Part shown: in pieces, positions 24,156 through 33,154 of the stretch
Layout of the letters: each line of letters starts with the position of its first letter
Position numbering within the stretch: the first letter of the stretch is position 1
NCBI GenBank assembly: GCA_017484285.1
Contig: JAFUTH010000005.1
Span: 219,329 to 283,328 of the forward strand
Length of the DNA stretch: 64,000 nucleotides
Direction of reading: 5' to 3'
Source of the DNA: Treponema sp.
GTDB lineage: Bacteria > Spirochaetota > Spirochaetia > Treponematales > Treponemataceae
Program-made: the position numbers and the translations under genes
Notes under the pieces: generated by a model
Databases searched by the model: none
Told to the model about the DNA's origin: nothing
What the model saw: the letters and a program-made list of their open reading frames with translations, nothing else

Positions 24156-25869
24156 ACACTGTTTTCCAGTCCGCGCCGTTTTTGCCGACGAATACGCGCA
24201 CGCGGCATTTTTGCTTTCCGCAGTTTTCAGTGAAGAATTCAATGTCAGTGCCGTACTCGCTCATCACATCGTCGGGGTGGTAGTGCGTGATGAAAGTGGA
24301 TTCCGTGCCGTCAAAAGTACAGCGACCGAGCGCAGAATGCATTCTGATTAAATCCTCAGCGGCAGGAAGGAAGCGGTCGAGTCTCTTTTCGTGAAAGCGT
24401 TTTTGAATAAAAGCAATCTGGAGTTCTTCGATTTGGGCGGAATTTTTGTCAGCCGTCCAGTCACGGATAGAGCCAGTGGAAGAAAGCGTTTTTTTGTCAT
24501 TCCCAAGCCATTCTTCAAATTTCTTCAAGAACTCGCTCGGCTTTTCTTTGAGGACGAACAGCACCGAATTGAACCACGCCACGGCTCGCCCTTTCGTATA
24601 GAAGAGGTTCGTTGCGCGGGCGAGATTTTCTGCTTTCGCCAAATCCTTTTCGCCAAATTGCGGCGTTTTTAGCACATGATACGGCGGATTTTGCTCCCAT
24701 TCTAAGCCGAAGCCAAGAGCTGCATCGTGCAAGTCTGTTCCGGGAAGAACGGAAAGGCAGAACAGCTCCAGATTGTTCGGGTAGAGCGAAAGGGCAAAGT
24801 CGATGCTCTCGCAGAAGCCCGCAAAATTGTCGCCGGGAAGCCCGTAAATCAAATCAAAACCGAAAGTCACGCCCTCGTCGTTCAGAAAGCCGATGTTTTT
24901 CACGAAGCGTTTTTTGTCGAGCGTGCGATGCACATTCTTCAAGACCTCGGGATTCGCGCTCTGTAAGCCAATTTGGAGACAGCAGGGAATCCGCGCAAAA
25001 GCTCGGGCAAGCTCGCGGTCGATGAATTCCGCACGAGCCTCAAAATAGAAGAACATGCCGGGCGCTTTTTTTTCAATGATTTTGAGCATTTTGATTGCTC
25101 TTTCTTTGCTTGCGTTGTAGGTCGGGTCAAGCACGAAGACTTGGGCGATTTTCTTTTTGGCGAACAACTCGATTTCCTTTTCAAGCCGCTCCATCGGGAA
25201 GTAGGCGATTTTCTTTTCGCCCTTTGATTCATAGCAGTACGAGCATTTGAAGGGGCAGCCGCGGGCAAGTTCCCAAAGCGCGCCGCCGTATTTTGCGACA
25301 TCGAGCGTGCCGTCAAGGTAGGGGGAAGCCGTCAGCTCGGGTGGAAGCGGACAAGCACGGATGATTTCGGAATCGCCGACATTTTGGCTTTTTTTGCAGT
25401 ATACGCCTTGCACGACGATTTCTTTTTTAGAGTCAATCGCGTCAAGCAATTCGACCATTGCCCGCTCGCCCTGACCTGCAATCATAAAGTCAAAGCTCTC
25501 GAACGAAAGCGGATTTGCCGTTACTTCGGGACCGCCCGCAATGCACGCGCAATCGGGATTCGCTTTTTTAAGCGTTTCGCACGCTTTTTCTAGTATCACG
25601 CGATTCCACACATACACGCTAAAGCACACAAAGTCGGGCTTTTTTGAGATAAGCCGCTCTGCAATGAACGAAGCAACGCCGTCATCTCCGCCGATTTCTC
25701 GCGCGTGAACAATGTCCGCGTCTTCAAGCGAAAAATCCACGAGCGAGACAGAAAACTTCCCCTTCGTGCGAGAATCAGCCTTAATCGAACTTGCGATACA
25801 AGCCGCGCCGAGCGGAAGCCCTTGTGGAGAAGTTTCAACTAAAAGCGTCGTGCAGATGACGGTTTTCAA
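24154..25869 (-). CDS. B12-binding-domain radical SAM protein
   Basis: The 571-residue protein has an N-terminal cobalamin-binding-like Rossmann domain (TLLVETSPQGLPLGAACIAS, later IAGGPEVTANP), a radical SAM core with CPFKCSYC at about residue 205 and the LQIGLQSANPEVL strand, and a long C-terminal domain of the kind annotated as DUF4080. Such enzymes use B12 and SAM for methylation or rearrangement chemistry; the substrate is unknown. The stop of this gene and the tail of a direct repeat coincide. The IMP cyclohydrolase gene ends one base upstream of its ATG, so they share an operon. Confidence 0.87.
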   Translation of the reverse strand: MKTVICTTLLVETSPQGLPLGAACIASSIKADSRTKGKFSVSLVDFSLEDADIVHAREIGGDDGVASFIAERLISKKPDFVCFSVYVWNRVILEKACETLKKANPDCACIAGGPEVTANPLSFESFDFMIAGQGERAMVELLDAIDSKKEIVVQGVYCKKSQNVGDSEIIRACPLPPELTASPYLDGTLDVAKYGGALWELARGCPFKCSYCYESKGEKKIAYFPMERLEKEIELFAKKKIAQVFVLDPTYNASKERAIKMLKIIEKKAPGMFFYFEARAEFIDRELARAFARIPCCLQIGLQSANPEVLKNVHRTLDKKRFVKNIGFLNDEGVTFGFDLIYGLPGDNFAGFCESIDFALSLYPNNLELFCLSVLPGTDLHDAALGFGLEWEQNPPYHVLKTPQFGEKDLAKAENLARATNLFYTKGRAVAWFNSVLFVLKEKPSEFLKKFEEWLGNDKKTLSSTGSIRDWTADKNSAQIEELQIAFIQKRFHEKRLDRFLPAAEDLIRMHSALGRCTFDGTESTFITHYHPDDVMSEYGTDIEFFTENCGKQKCRVRVFVGKNGADWKTV

Positions 25870-26598
25870 CTATTTGTTCTTGTTGATGATTCGCTCTTCG
25901 TATTTTCCGCTTGCGATGTCGATGAAGCGCACGAAAAGCGAGACTTTGTTTTCTTCGTTGAGCGAGTTCCAAATCATGGTGGCGAATTCGTCAATCGTTC
26001 CTTTGATTTCAACCTTTTCTGGCTCGCCCTCAAAGCTCGGGAGCGGATTTCCGTTCCCCATGTAGGTGTGGATAAAATGCCCCTCGCCTTTCTGCGGATT
26101 GTCGTAGGTGTAGGTGAATCGCAAGCAGTTGTCGCCGTTTCCGTTGTCGCTTTTCAAAATCGAAATTGCGTAATCGTATTTTCCGCCCGCTACATTTAAA
26201 AGTGAGGAAATGCGCGGTGTGAAATTCGGCGCGTCATGCTCGTATTTTCGGCTTCGGAGCGATTGCTCGAATGTCTCGCCCTTCTGTAAGCCTTCAAAAA
26301 TCGTGTCGGTTTGGTCGCCGTTGGTGACGATGGTGCTGTTTCCAAGCTGTCGCACTGCCGCGTAGATGATAAGCGACGGGTCGCCTGCAATCAAAGATTC
26401 GTCGAACGCCTTTGTGCGCACAACTTCCGTGCCGTTTTCAGTCTCGGTCACAAACACGCGGTTTCGGCTTCCTGCGCTCCGCCCCATTGTCCAATACGCT
26501 GAGACGGCATATTTTCCGTCCGCCGAAAGCCCCGCCACAATTCCGCGACCAGGATATTCATTCGCTTTTAAAATCTCATCTAATTTGTTGATTTTCAT
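25870..26598 (-). CDS. purO: IMP cyclohydrolase, PurO/COG3363 type
   Basis: The 242-residue protein resembles the stand-alone IMP cyclohydrolase family first known from archaea (PurO). It shows NEYPGRGIVAGLSADGKYAV, YWTMGRSAGSRNRVF and the TPRISSLL motif. The enzyme closes FAICAR to IMP, the last step of purine synthesis, normally done in bacteria by PurH. I start at the ATG at 26598 because GGAG lies six bases upstream inside the longer frame. No other purine synthesis genes are in the window, so the physiological role here is open. Confidence 0.82.
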   Translation of the reverse strand: MKINKLDEILKANEYPGRGIVAGLSADGKYAVSAYWTMGRSAGSRNRVFVTETENGTEVVRTKAFDESLIAGDPSLIIYAAVRQLGNSTIVTNGDQTDTIFEGLQKGETFEQSLRSRKYEHDAPNFTPRISSLLNVAGGKYDYAISILKSDNGNGDNCLRFTYTYDNPQKGEGHFIHTYMGNGNPLPSFEGEPEKVEIKGTIDEFATMIWNSLNEENKVSLFVRFIDIASGKYEERIINKNK

Positions 26599-26619
26599 GT
26601 TTTGCTCCATTCTCAGTTT

Positions 26620-27204
26620 TTAGTCTTCAATTTTTTCCGTTTCTTCATTTTCTACCGTCTCAACAGAGTCGGGAATAATCGTTTCAGGCTGGCTCTTCCA
26701 CTGAATGACAATCAAGCCCACGCCGATAACGAGCAGCACGATTCCAAACAAGCGGACGATAAAATGCCCCGCCGTTTGCGCTGGAATGATAAAAAGCACG
26801 AGCGCAAGTACAAACGACGACATGACTTCAATCATCGACTGGCGAATCATGATTCCGTTTCGGTGAAGTTTTGTAATCGTGTAGATTTGCATTCCCGCGG
26901 AAATAATCAGGTAAATCGCGAGCGTGTACGCCATTGCCTTCCATACGACAGCCGCCACCGCAATCGGAAGAATAACCGCAAGCAAGCCGACAACGATGCT
27001 CAGAACGCCGCGCACCGTGACAATCAGCTTGTACTGTGGGTCGATAATCAAATCACGCGTTGTGGCAAGAATGAAAACGCCGTCGATGACAGCCGCCACA
27101 CCGAGCAAAATCACAAAAAATGAGATGAACGTATCGGGCGAAATGAGCAAGAAAAGCCCAAGCGCTGCCGTCATGAATCCAAGAAAGAGTTTGTTCTTAT
27201 CCAT
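26620..27204 (-). CDS. DUF308 (HdeD-like) membrane protein
   Basis: The roughly 194-residue protein has six hydrophobic segments in three similar pairs (for example FMTAALGLFLLISPDTFISF and VVGLLAVILPIAVAAVVWKA) and an acidic tail. This is the pattern of DUF308/HdeD proteins, which in E. coli are linked to acid resistance. An in-frame ATG six bases further upstream is possible; a -10-like TATAGT seven bases before the chosen ATG favours the shorter form as a leaderless message. It ends 21 bases before the IMP cyclohydrolase start. Confidence 0.82.
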   Translation of the reverse strand: MDKNKLFLGFMTAALGLFLLISPDTFISFFVILLGVAAVIDGVFILATTRDLIIDPQYKLIVTVRGVLSIVVGLLAVILPIAVAAVVWKAMAYTLAIYLIISAGMQIYTITKLHRNGIMIRQSMIEVMSSFVLALVLFIIPAQTAGHFIVRLFGIVLLVIGVGLIVIQWKSQPETIIPDSVETVENEETEKIED

Positions 27205-27293
27205 GTGCATAACTATATGAAAGAAGCGAGAAAAATTCTACTCTCTTCACCGCCTGCACGCCGATAAATTCTCAAATTTTTTTTACGATGCAG

Positions 27294-27323
27294 TTGACAC
27301 GAATCTCGAAAATTCGGTATATT
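27294..27323 (+). promoter_or_regulatory. Promoter of the tRNA cluster
   Basis: A perfect -35 TTGACA (27294-27299), an 18-base spacer and TATATT (27318-27323) lie 19 bases before the first tRNA. Confidence 0.75.
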
Positions 27324-27342
27324 GTTTGAGCATCAATTATCT

Positions 27343-27427
27343 GGAGCGATGGCAGAGAGGCTGAATGCACCGGTCTTGAAAACCGGCATACCGCAAGGTA
27401 TCGGGGGTTCAAATCCCTCTCGCTCCG
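27343..27427 (+). tRNA. tRNA-Ser (anticodon TGA)
   Basis: The acceptor GGAGCGA pairs with TCGCTCC, the discriminator is G, the D-stem has three pairs, and there is a long variable arm. The anticodon stem CCGGT/ACCGG has the loop CTTGAAA, giving anticodon TGA. CCA is not encoded. Confidence 0.95.
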
Positions 27428-27448
27428 CTTTTTTTTTGATTGCAGCCT

Positions 27449-27534
27449 GGAGGTGTGGTAGAGCGGTAATACAACGGATTGCTAATCCGTCAGTTCCTTA
27501 TCGGGCTGGGCAGGTTCAACTCCTGTCGCCTCCG
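27449..27534 (+). tRNA. tRNA-Ser (anticodon GCT)
   Basis: The acceptor GGAGGTG pairs with CGCCTCC (one G-U) with discriminator G. There is a three-pair D-stem GTA/TAC and a long variable arm. The anticodon stem ACGGA/TCCGT has the loop TTGCTAA, giving GCT. Confidence 0.93.
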
Positions 27535-27567
27535 TAAAGAACAAGCACTCTCCTAAGTCTTGTTTAT

Positions 27568-27642
27568 GAGATTGTAGCTCAGTTGGATTAGAGCGCCACC
27601 CTGCGGAGGTGGAGGTCGCACGTTCGAATCGTGTCAGTCTCA
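27568..27642 (+). tRNA. tRNA-Arg (anticodon GCG)
   Basis: The acceptor GAGATTG pairs with CAGTCTC, the discriminator is A, the D-arm is GCTC/GAGC and the T-arm GCACG/CGTGT. The anticodon stem CCACC/GGTGG has the loop CTGCGGA, giving anticodon GCG for CGC/CGU arginine codons. Confidence 0.93.
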
Positions 27643-27652
27643 CGATTCTTGT

Positions 27653-27680
27653 AAGGTCAGTTTTTGCTGACCTTTTTTTA
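27653..27680 (+). terminator. Terminator of the tRNA cluster
   Basis: AAGGTCAG (27653-27660) and CTGACCTT form an eight-pair stem with a T-rich loop, followed by a run of T. Confidence 0.85.
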
Positions 27681-27732
27681 TGCCCGTGCGCTTTTCTTCC
27701 CATACAGACTTTACGCAGTTTAAAACAAAAAA

Positions 27733-27824
27733 GGTCAGGGAGACCATGCACAACTCTTGCCTTCATAGTGCTGCTGCTTCCGCCCTGACACGGTTTTGAA
27801 AGAAGAATTTGCTGGCGCCTGACC
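27733..27824 (-). ncRNA. ffs: Signal recognition particle RNA (small bacterial type)
   Basis: On the minus strand the ends GGTCAGG and CCTGACC pair to form the terminal stem. The core GTGTCAGGGCGGAAGCAGCA carries the conserved Ffh-binding GGAAGCAGC tetraloop region of SRP RNA (E. coli: CAGGTCCGGAAGGAAGCAGC). Length is about 92 bases, in the range of 4.5S-like RNAs. A run of T follows the last stem. Exact ends are uncertain by a few bases. Confidence 0.88.
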
Positions 27825-27833
27825 AACGATGCT

Positions 27834-27862
27834 AATCTAGCATAAAAACCGATTCAAATCAA
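27834..27862 (-). promoter_or_regulatory. Promoter of the SRP RNA
   Basis: On the minus strand TTGATT (27862-27857), a 17-base spacer and TAGATT (27839-27834) end about ten bases before the RNA. The -35 box overlaps the stop codon of the Ste24-type protease gene. Confidence 0.65.
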
Positions 27863-29133
27863 CCGCGCAATGCCGCGATTCGCTCAAGCAGGGGCGGGTG
27901 ATTGTAATTGAACACGCTGTAAATCTTCGGAACTTGGACTTCACTCAGGTTTTCTTTGTTCAGTTTGATGAGCGCCGTGCACAATGGCTCGCCCGTTCCG
28001 CACAGGTCTTTGGCGAATGCGTCCGCCTGAAATTCATCATGCCGGCTGAACGTGTTCACAATCGGAGTGAGCAATCCGCCCCACTCGCCGAACACAAGGC
28101 TCATCAAAAACACGCCGATGAACATCATCTGGTAGGGAACGGTTTCGCCAGTCACAAAGCCGAATCCGCTGTAGAGATAGGGCATTTTTACCAAAAAACT
28201 GACGATGAAAAGAACAGCAAAAACTGCCGGAATCATAACGAGCATTTTTTTGATGATATGATGATGTTTATAGTGCCCGAGCTCGTGCGCCAACACTGCC
28301 TCAATTTCCTCAGTCGTAAGCTGCTCAATCAGCGTGTCATAGAGAACGACGCGCTTTGACTTTCCGAAGCCCGTAAAATATGCGTTTGAATGCCCTGACC
28401 GGCGAGACGCGTCCATCACGAAAAGCCCGCTCGCCTTAAATCCGCATTTTTTGAGCAATGCTTCAAGTCGCGTTTTGAGTTCGCCATCTTCAAGCGGCGT
28501 GAATTTATTGAAAATCGGCGCGATAAAAATCGGGTAAATGAGCGAAATCGCAATGCTGAACACAAAATACACGCAGCCGAGCAGAATCCACCACCAGTCG
28601 GACGCGTACTTAAAAAGCGCAATCATAATCAGCAGGAGTGGCGCCATGATAATCAAATTGACGAGAAATCCTTTAAGCTCATCGCCGAGCCACATGCCGA
28701 ATGTCATATTGCTGAATCCGAATTGCTTTTCGATGCCGAATTCCGAGTAGAGCGCGAACGGAAGCGAGAGCAGTGCCCCGGGAATGCCGCCGAGAACGAG
28801 GAAGAGCATCGCCGCGAAGAAAGAATTGTCCGTCCATGACCAAATCCGCTCAAACAGCGCAGGATAAAATCCGCAGAACACAAGATAAAGCGAGAGCGTC
28901 ACTTCGAGAATGATGCTCGGAATCCACAGGCGGTATTTTGCGTCTTCGTAGCGGCACGTTTTTTCGAGCGTCTGCGTGTCGAGCGAATCGCTCAAAATTT
29001 CAGGAATTTCGGTGCCGTGCTTTTTGCGGAAAGAAAAATCAATGCGCTCAAGAATCATATCAAGCAGGAAACTGACGGCTGTTCCGCCAAGAAAAATCAA
29101 AACGAAGTAGTTTGAAAAATCGATACTAATCAT
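27859..29133 (-). CDS. M48 family metallopeptidase (Ste24/CaaX protease type)
   Basis: The 424-residue integral membrane protein has several hydrophobic helices and the zinc motif HELGH in VLAHELGHYKHHH. A third zinc ligand is expected in DEFQADAFAKDL, and SNAYFTGFGKSKRVVLYDTL is the typical Ste24 stretch before the HExxH. Ste24-like proteases clear misfolded or stalled membrane proteins. I start at 29133: a promoter TTGCAA-17-TACAGT ends ten bases upstream, whereas the open frame continues for 82 residues that overlap the divergent lipoprotein gene. The 3' end contains the SRP RNA -35 box. Confidence 0.9.
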   Translation of the reverse strand: MISIDFSNYFVLIFLGGTAVSFLLDMILERIDFSFRKKHGTEIPEILSDSLDTQTLEKTCRYEDAKYRLWIPSIILEVTLSLYLVFCGFYPALFERIWSWTDNSFFAAMLFLVLGGIPGALLSLPFALYSEFGIEKQFGFSNMTFGMWLGDELKGFLVNLIIMAPLLLIMIALFKYASDWWWILLGCVYFVFSIAISLIYPIFIAPIFNKFTPLEDGELKTRLEALLKKCGFKASGLFVMDASRRSGHSNAYFTGFGKSKRVVLYDTLIEQLTTEEIEAVLAHELGHYKHHHIIKKMLVMIPAVFAVLFIVSFLVKMPYLYSGFGFVTGETVPYQMMFIGVFLMSLVFGEWGGLLTPIVNTFSRHDEFQADAFAKDLCGTGEPLCTALIKLNKENLSEVQVPKIYSVFNYNHPPLLERIAALRG

Positions 29134-29143
29134 ACGGACTGAG

Positions 29144-29172
29144 ACTGTATCATTTTTAAGAAAGCATTGCAA
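29144..29172 (-). promoter_or_regulatory. Promoter of the Ste24-type protease gene
   Basis: On the minus strand TTGCAA (29172-29167), a 17-base spacer and TACAGT (29149-29144), ten bases before the ATG. The leader would be only a few bases long. Confidence 0.5.
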
Positions 29173-29281
29173 ACCACGGCATCCCAGAGAGCTTAAATTC
29201 ATATAAAATATGGATTTTCTTGAAATGTGCGCTATACTGTAAGGGTGGTACTTTCTGGGGGAGAGGCGGAAAGACGAAGCT

Positions 29282-31774
29282 ATGAGGAAATTGTGCTCCG
29301 CTGTTTTGGCGGTCTTTTCAGTCTTTTTATTCTTCTCTTGCGAAACCGAGGTAAAGTCTTCCAGCATCTCGCTGAACATTGTCGCGCCTGACTCTTATTC
29401 CACCCACGGGTACGCGCCCTCAGATTTAATCACCTGTAAAACAGAACTCATCCGCGATAACGGCGCATCATATATCTTCACGACTGATTCAAACACGAAA
29501 GTGAGCGCAGACAGCGTAAATCCCGGCAACTACGTCGCGCGCTCATACGGCTATGACTCATTTGGGTCGCTCATCGCACAGTGCGAAACGGTGACCATTC
29601 AGCTCGAGAACGGAAAATACGTCTCAAAAACGTTACAGCTTGACTGGCGCGAGAACGGAAAAGACGACGGTCAGATTTGTCTCATCAAATTTGACACGGA
29701 CGGCGGCAGTGCCATTGCTTCACAGAGAGTCGAGGCAGGTGCTCTGCTTGAGTGCCCCGAAACGCCGACAAAAAACTATTTCCAGTTTGACGGCTGGTTT
29801 TGGAATTCAGAAAAAACATACGCATTTGATTTTGACGAACCCGTCTCATGGAATATCACGCTCCACGCGCTTTGGACATACACAGGACCAAAATCATTCA
29901 CGGTCACCTTTGTGACAAACGGTGGAAACACAATTGCTCCACAAAAGGTGTCTTACGGAAAACTCGCAACAAAACCGGCAACACCGACTCGGGAAGACTA
30001 CACGTTCATCGGCTGGTACACGGACGCGGATTTCACCACCAGTTTTGACTTCACAACGCCAATCATCGACAATATCACGCTGTACGCGAAGTGGCTTGAA
30101 CTCGCACCGAATGAATACATCGTTACATTCGTAGCGAATGGCGGCACGGCAGTTGAATCGCAGATTGTCACTGAAAAGAATTGCGCAACAGAGCCGAACG
30201 AACCAACACGCAGTGGCTACACATTCGAAGGATGGTACTCAGACGCTGACTTCACGACAGAATATGACTTTACAACGCCCGTCACGCAAAACATCACGCT
30301 CTACGCAAAATGGGCTGAAATCGCCCCAGAAACATACACGGTCACATTTGAGAGCAACGGCGGCACGGCGATTGAGTCGCAGATTGTCACTGAGGACGAT
30401 TGCGCGCTTGAACCGGGCGAGCCGGAACGAGACGGCTACACGTTCGAGGGCTGGTACTCGGACAGCAATTTGTCTTTCGCATATGATTTTGCGGCCCCAG
30501 TCACAGGAAACATCACGCTCTACGCAAAGTGGGCAGAAGTCATCGAGACGCATACCGTCACCATCCTCGGTTTAAACGGAAAAGTGCTCATGACGCGCAC
30601 CGTCACCGATGGAGATTCCCTCGGGTGGATTGAATTCAACGATACCGACGGTGACTATGTGTGCTGGGGATGGTACAGTGACGCGGATTACATCAATTGG
30701 GTCGATATTTACAATACGCCAATTACAAAAGACACCACCTTCTACTCAAAATGGATTATCCCAATCAGAGTGTATTTCTACAAAAACGACGGCACAACGG
30801 ATTTTACATACTGGAATTACGAAGACGGCAATTACATTTGGATTCCCGATTATATGTTTGAAGAGCGCACCGACGGCTTCTATTTCTTGGGCTGGGCAAC
30901 ATCATCAGACGCAACGATTCCCGACTATTACCCAAGCGATTCCATCGAAAACGTCACCGAATCAGTCAGCCTCTATGCGGTATGGACGAACGAATATTAC
31001 ACCATCACGCTCATAAATTCATACAACACAGGCGAGAAAATGACGGATCGCGTCGGCAGAAACACAAAAGCCTATCTCGACAGTGTGTATGATTTGAACA
31101 ATCCGTTCACAAGCCCGACTGGCTACACACGATACGGATTTGCGACATCAGCGTCGGCAACGGAATGGGACGATGACCTGTGGGGAACTGTCACCATCGA
31201 CAGCGACAAAACGTATTATCAGCTCTGGGCAATCGATCTCCGCATCTACAGCAACATCTACAACGAAATCGGAGATGCGTACTGGGATGACCAGTGGTTC
31301 ATCTACGGAACGGCAATAACAGAACCTAACTATACAACAAATCCGCCGTGGTACGCGGGAGACAGATACACGTTCGACGGTTTCTACACGGACGACACAT
31401 ACGCCACGGTAGCCGATTTCAGCACACTCTCGGCTTCAAATATCGATGAGTCAATAAATCAAATAGCCGTCTACGCAAAGTGGTCCGACAAAGCCAATTT
31501 CAACAATGGTATTTCGGTAACGCTCCAGTCACTAAGCGCGCCACCGGAACTCTCGCTGAGCCTAAATGAAAGCACAAACACATTCACGGCGACGAGCGGC
31601 TTCACCTCATACGTGTGGCGAATCGATGGCTCAAAAACGACGGAAACGTCATATCAGTATACGGTCAATACAACAACGCTGTCAGCGGGTGTCCACAATA
31701 TCACTGTTGCCGTGCGCGACGAGAATGGCTTGCTCTATTCGGCACGAGCGGTCATCAAACTAGAAAAGGAATAG
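29282..31774 (+). CDS. Surface lipoprotein with about eight InlB B (Listeria-Bacteroides) repeats
   Basis: The 830-residue protein has a signal sequence with the lipobox FFSC (Cys20) and an N-terminal beta domain (about 25-130). A row of roughly eight repeat modules (about 140-730) follows. The first four are canonical, with the pattern VTFxxNGGxxI, then TRxGYTFxGWYxDxDF, then NITLYAKW; the later four are diverged. A C-terminal Ig/PKD-like module (TSYVWRIDGSKTTETSYQY to the end) closes it. Such repeats form stalk-like surface structures. A TATACT at 29233-29238 may be its -10 box. It heads an operon of four lipoproteins with gaps of 9, 3 and 9 bases. Its function is unknown; adhesion or carbohydrate contact is possible. 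Confidence 0.85.
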   Translation: MRKLCSAVLAVFSVFLFFSCETEVKSSSISLNIVAPDSYSTHGYAPSDLITCKTELIRDNGASYIFTTDSNTKVSADSVNPGNYVARSYGYDSFGSLIAQCETVTIQLENGKYVSKTLQLDWRENGKDDGQICLIKFDTDGGSAIASQRVEAGALLECPETPTKNYFQFDGWFWNSEKTYAFDFDEPVSWNITLHALWTYTGPKSFTVTFVTNGGNTIAPQKVSYGKLATKPATPTREDYTFIGWYTDADFTTSFDFTTPIIDNITLYAKWLELAPNEYIVTFVANGGTAVESQIVTEKNCATEPNEPTRSGYTFEGWYSDADFTTEYDFTTPVTQNITLYAKWAEIAPETYTVTFESNGGTAIESQIVTEDDCALEPGEPERDGYTFEGWYSDSNLSFAYDFAAPVTGNITLYAKWAEVIETHTVTILGLNGKVLMTRTVTDGDSLGWIEFNDTDGDYVCWGWYSDADYINWVDIYNTPITKDTTFYSKWIIPIRVYFYKNDGTTDFTYWNYEDGNYIWIPDYMFEERTDGFYFLGWATSSDATIPDYYPSDSIENVTESVSLYAVWTNEYYTITLINSYNTGEKMTDRVGRNTKAYLDSVYDLNNPFTSPTGYTRYGFATSASATEWDDDLWGTVTIDSDKTYYQLWAIDLRIYSNIYNEIGDAYWDDQWFIYGTAITEPNYTTNPPWYAGDRYTFDGFYTDDTYATVADFSTLSASNIDESINQIAVYAKWSDKANFNNGISVTLQSLSAPPELSLSLNESTNTFTATSGFTSYVWRIDGSKTTETSYQYTVNTTTLSAGVHNITVAVRDENGLLYSARAVIKLEKE

Positions 31775-31783
31775 GAGAAACGC

Positions 31784-33151
31784 ATGAAAGCACGGCAACA
31801 CACGCTCTTTTTCTTCATCAGCCTTCTCTCTTTCCTGCTCGCCTCATGCAGCATGTCGGTCGGAGCAAACACGCACGAGGACGAACAAGCGCACCTCTCT
31901 CTTGCAGTCGGTAATCTTTCCAGCCGAACGATTTTGCCCGATGACATCACTGCATCTGACATCACTATGGCTACACTCAAAATCGAACAGGGCAAAACGG
32001 AAATAAACACATGGTGGTGGTGGGCTGACAGCGACAGAGGCATGAGCGCGATTGACGTTATGCAGACGGACACGAACATTTACATCACACCGGATACATA
32101 CACGTTCACGCTTGAATTGCATACGAGCCTCGGACTCTCACAACGCGGAGTCATCACAGACAAAACGGTCTTTTCGGGCGAAAACACGCTCGACTTTACT
32201 GCTGAATATGCCTCGGACGCGAGCGGCAGTCTTTCGCTTACCTTCACTTGGAGCGAGGATGACCGAATTTCAGACATTCAGGTGGGCTTGTTCAGCGCAG
32301 AGAGCGACGGCGAAGTTGAAGTAGAGGAATACGAAGTCTGTCCCATTTGGCGCGACGATGAAAATCAGATTGCAGAATACGTCAAATGGATACCGATGGG
32401 CGAGTATTTTGTCCGGGTTGACATGTACGGCGACACACAAAAGTACGGACAGGAAAAAATCAATACAATCGAAGATGTTGTCCGCATTTTACCGGGCTGC
32501 GAGACAAAAACGACCGTACAGCTCAGTGACATCAACACTATCTACTCGATAACCTACAATCTCAACGATGGATGGTGGGTCAGCGGATTTGAACCCGTCG
32601 AATGGCGCAATGCCCACAAAATCGTCACCTTGCCGACGGCGAGCGACATTGAACGCACTGGTTACCGCTTTGACGGTTGGTTTACGTCCTCAGATGACGG
32701 CGAAACGCTCACCGGAAATGCAGTCACCCGAATCGGCGCGGGCACAACAGGCGATCTCACGTTGTGGGCAAAATGGACGAGACTCGTTGCATATACCGCG
32801 CTCGAAGTCACGCTCATCGAACACTCTGACATAACCGTTAGCGTCACCGCAGACGGTACACCGCTCACGGGCAGCGGTGCGCATAGCGTCGAAAAAGGCG
32901 CTCTTCTCTGCTTCTCCGTCGTCGGCGACCTTTCCATTGGCGATTATACACGCCCTATTTCACAGTGTCTTTGGACAATCGATGATGCCACACCAGACGC
33001 ATTCAGTGGCGCATCTCTCGACAGCACACAAAAAACCCTCACGCTCGACACGGCGGAACTCGCGCCTGGTACATACGACATCGTGCTTGAAGTCACTGAT
33101 ATTCTCTCATGGAGCTGTTCATATTGGGCACAGCTAACGGTAAAGGAGTAG
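31784..33151 (+). CDS. Surface lipoprotein, second of the four-gene family
   Basis: The 455-residue protein has the lipobox LLASC, then AHLSLAVGNLSSRTILPDD, a stretch shared in pattern with the next two genes. A beta-rich domain runs to about residue 250, with one InlB-type repeat at about 255-340 (TGYRFDGWFTSSDDG, then GDLTLWAKW). The C-terminus is a PKD-like module (QCLWTIDDATPD, then YDIVLEVTD). AGGAG precedes the ATG, nine bases after the upstream stop. The repeat is single where the first gene has eight, so the family looks modular. Confidence 0.8.
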   Translation: MKARQHTLFFFISLLSFLLASCSMSVGANTHEDEQAHLSLAVGNLSSRTILPDDITASDITMATLKIEQGKTEINTWWWWADSDRGMSAIDVMQTDTNIYITPDTYTFTLELHTSLGLSQRGVITDKTVFSGENTLDFTAEYASDASGSLSLTFTWSEDDRISDIQVGLFSAESDGEVEVEEYEVCPIWRDDENQIAEYVKWIPMGEYFVRVDMYGDTQKYGQEKINTIEDVVRILPGCETKTTVQLSDINTIYSITYNLNDGWWVSGFEPVEWRNAHKIVTLPTASDIERTGYRFDGWFTSSDDGETLTGNAVTRIGAGTTGDLTLWAKWTRLVAYTALEVTLIEHSDITVSVTADGTPLTGSGAHSVEKGALLCFSVVGDLSIGDYTRPISQCLWTIDDATPDAFSGASLDSTQKTLTLDTAELAPGTYDIVLEVTDILSWSCSYWAQLTVKE

Positions 33152-33154
33152 CCT

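Noticed and set aside
27322..27537. An open frame across two tRNA-Ser genes
   Set aside because: The sequence is fully accounted for by two well-folded tRNAs.
27482..27826. A 114-codon minus-strand frame over the SRP RNA and tRNAs
   Set aside because: It covers the conserved SRP core and two tRNAs; it is not a protein gene.
29134..29379. An 82-residue N-terminal extension of the Ste24-type protease
   Set aside because: It overlaps the divergent lipoprotein start, and a promoter with a -10 box ten bases before the inner ATG explains the shorter protein.
29640..30575. Several overlapping open frames of 66-145 codons in other frames of the InlB-repeat gene
   Set aside because: They are shadows produced by the repetitive DNA; they have Arg/Thr-rich random composition and the same repeat period as the true frame.
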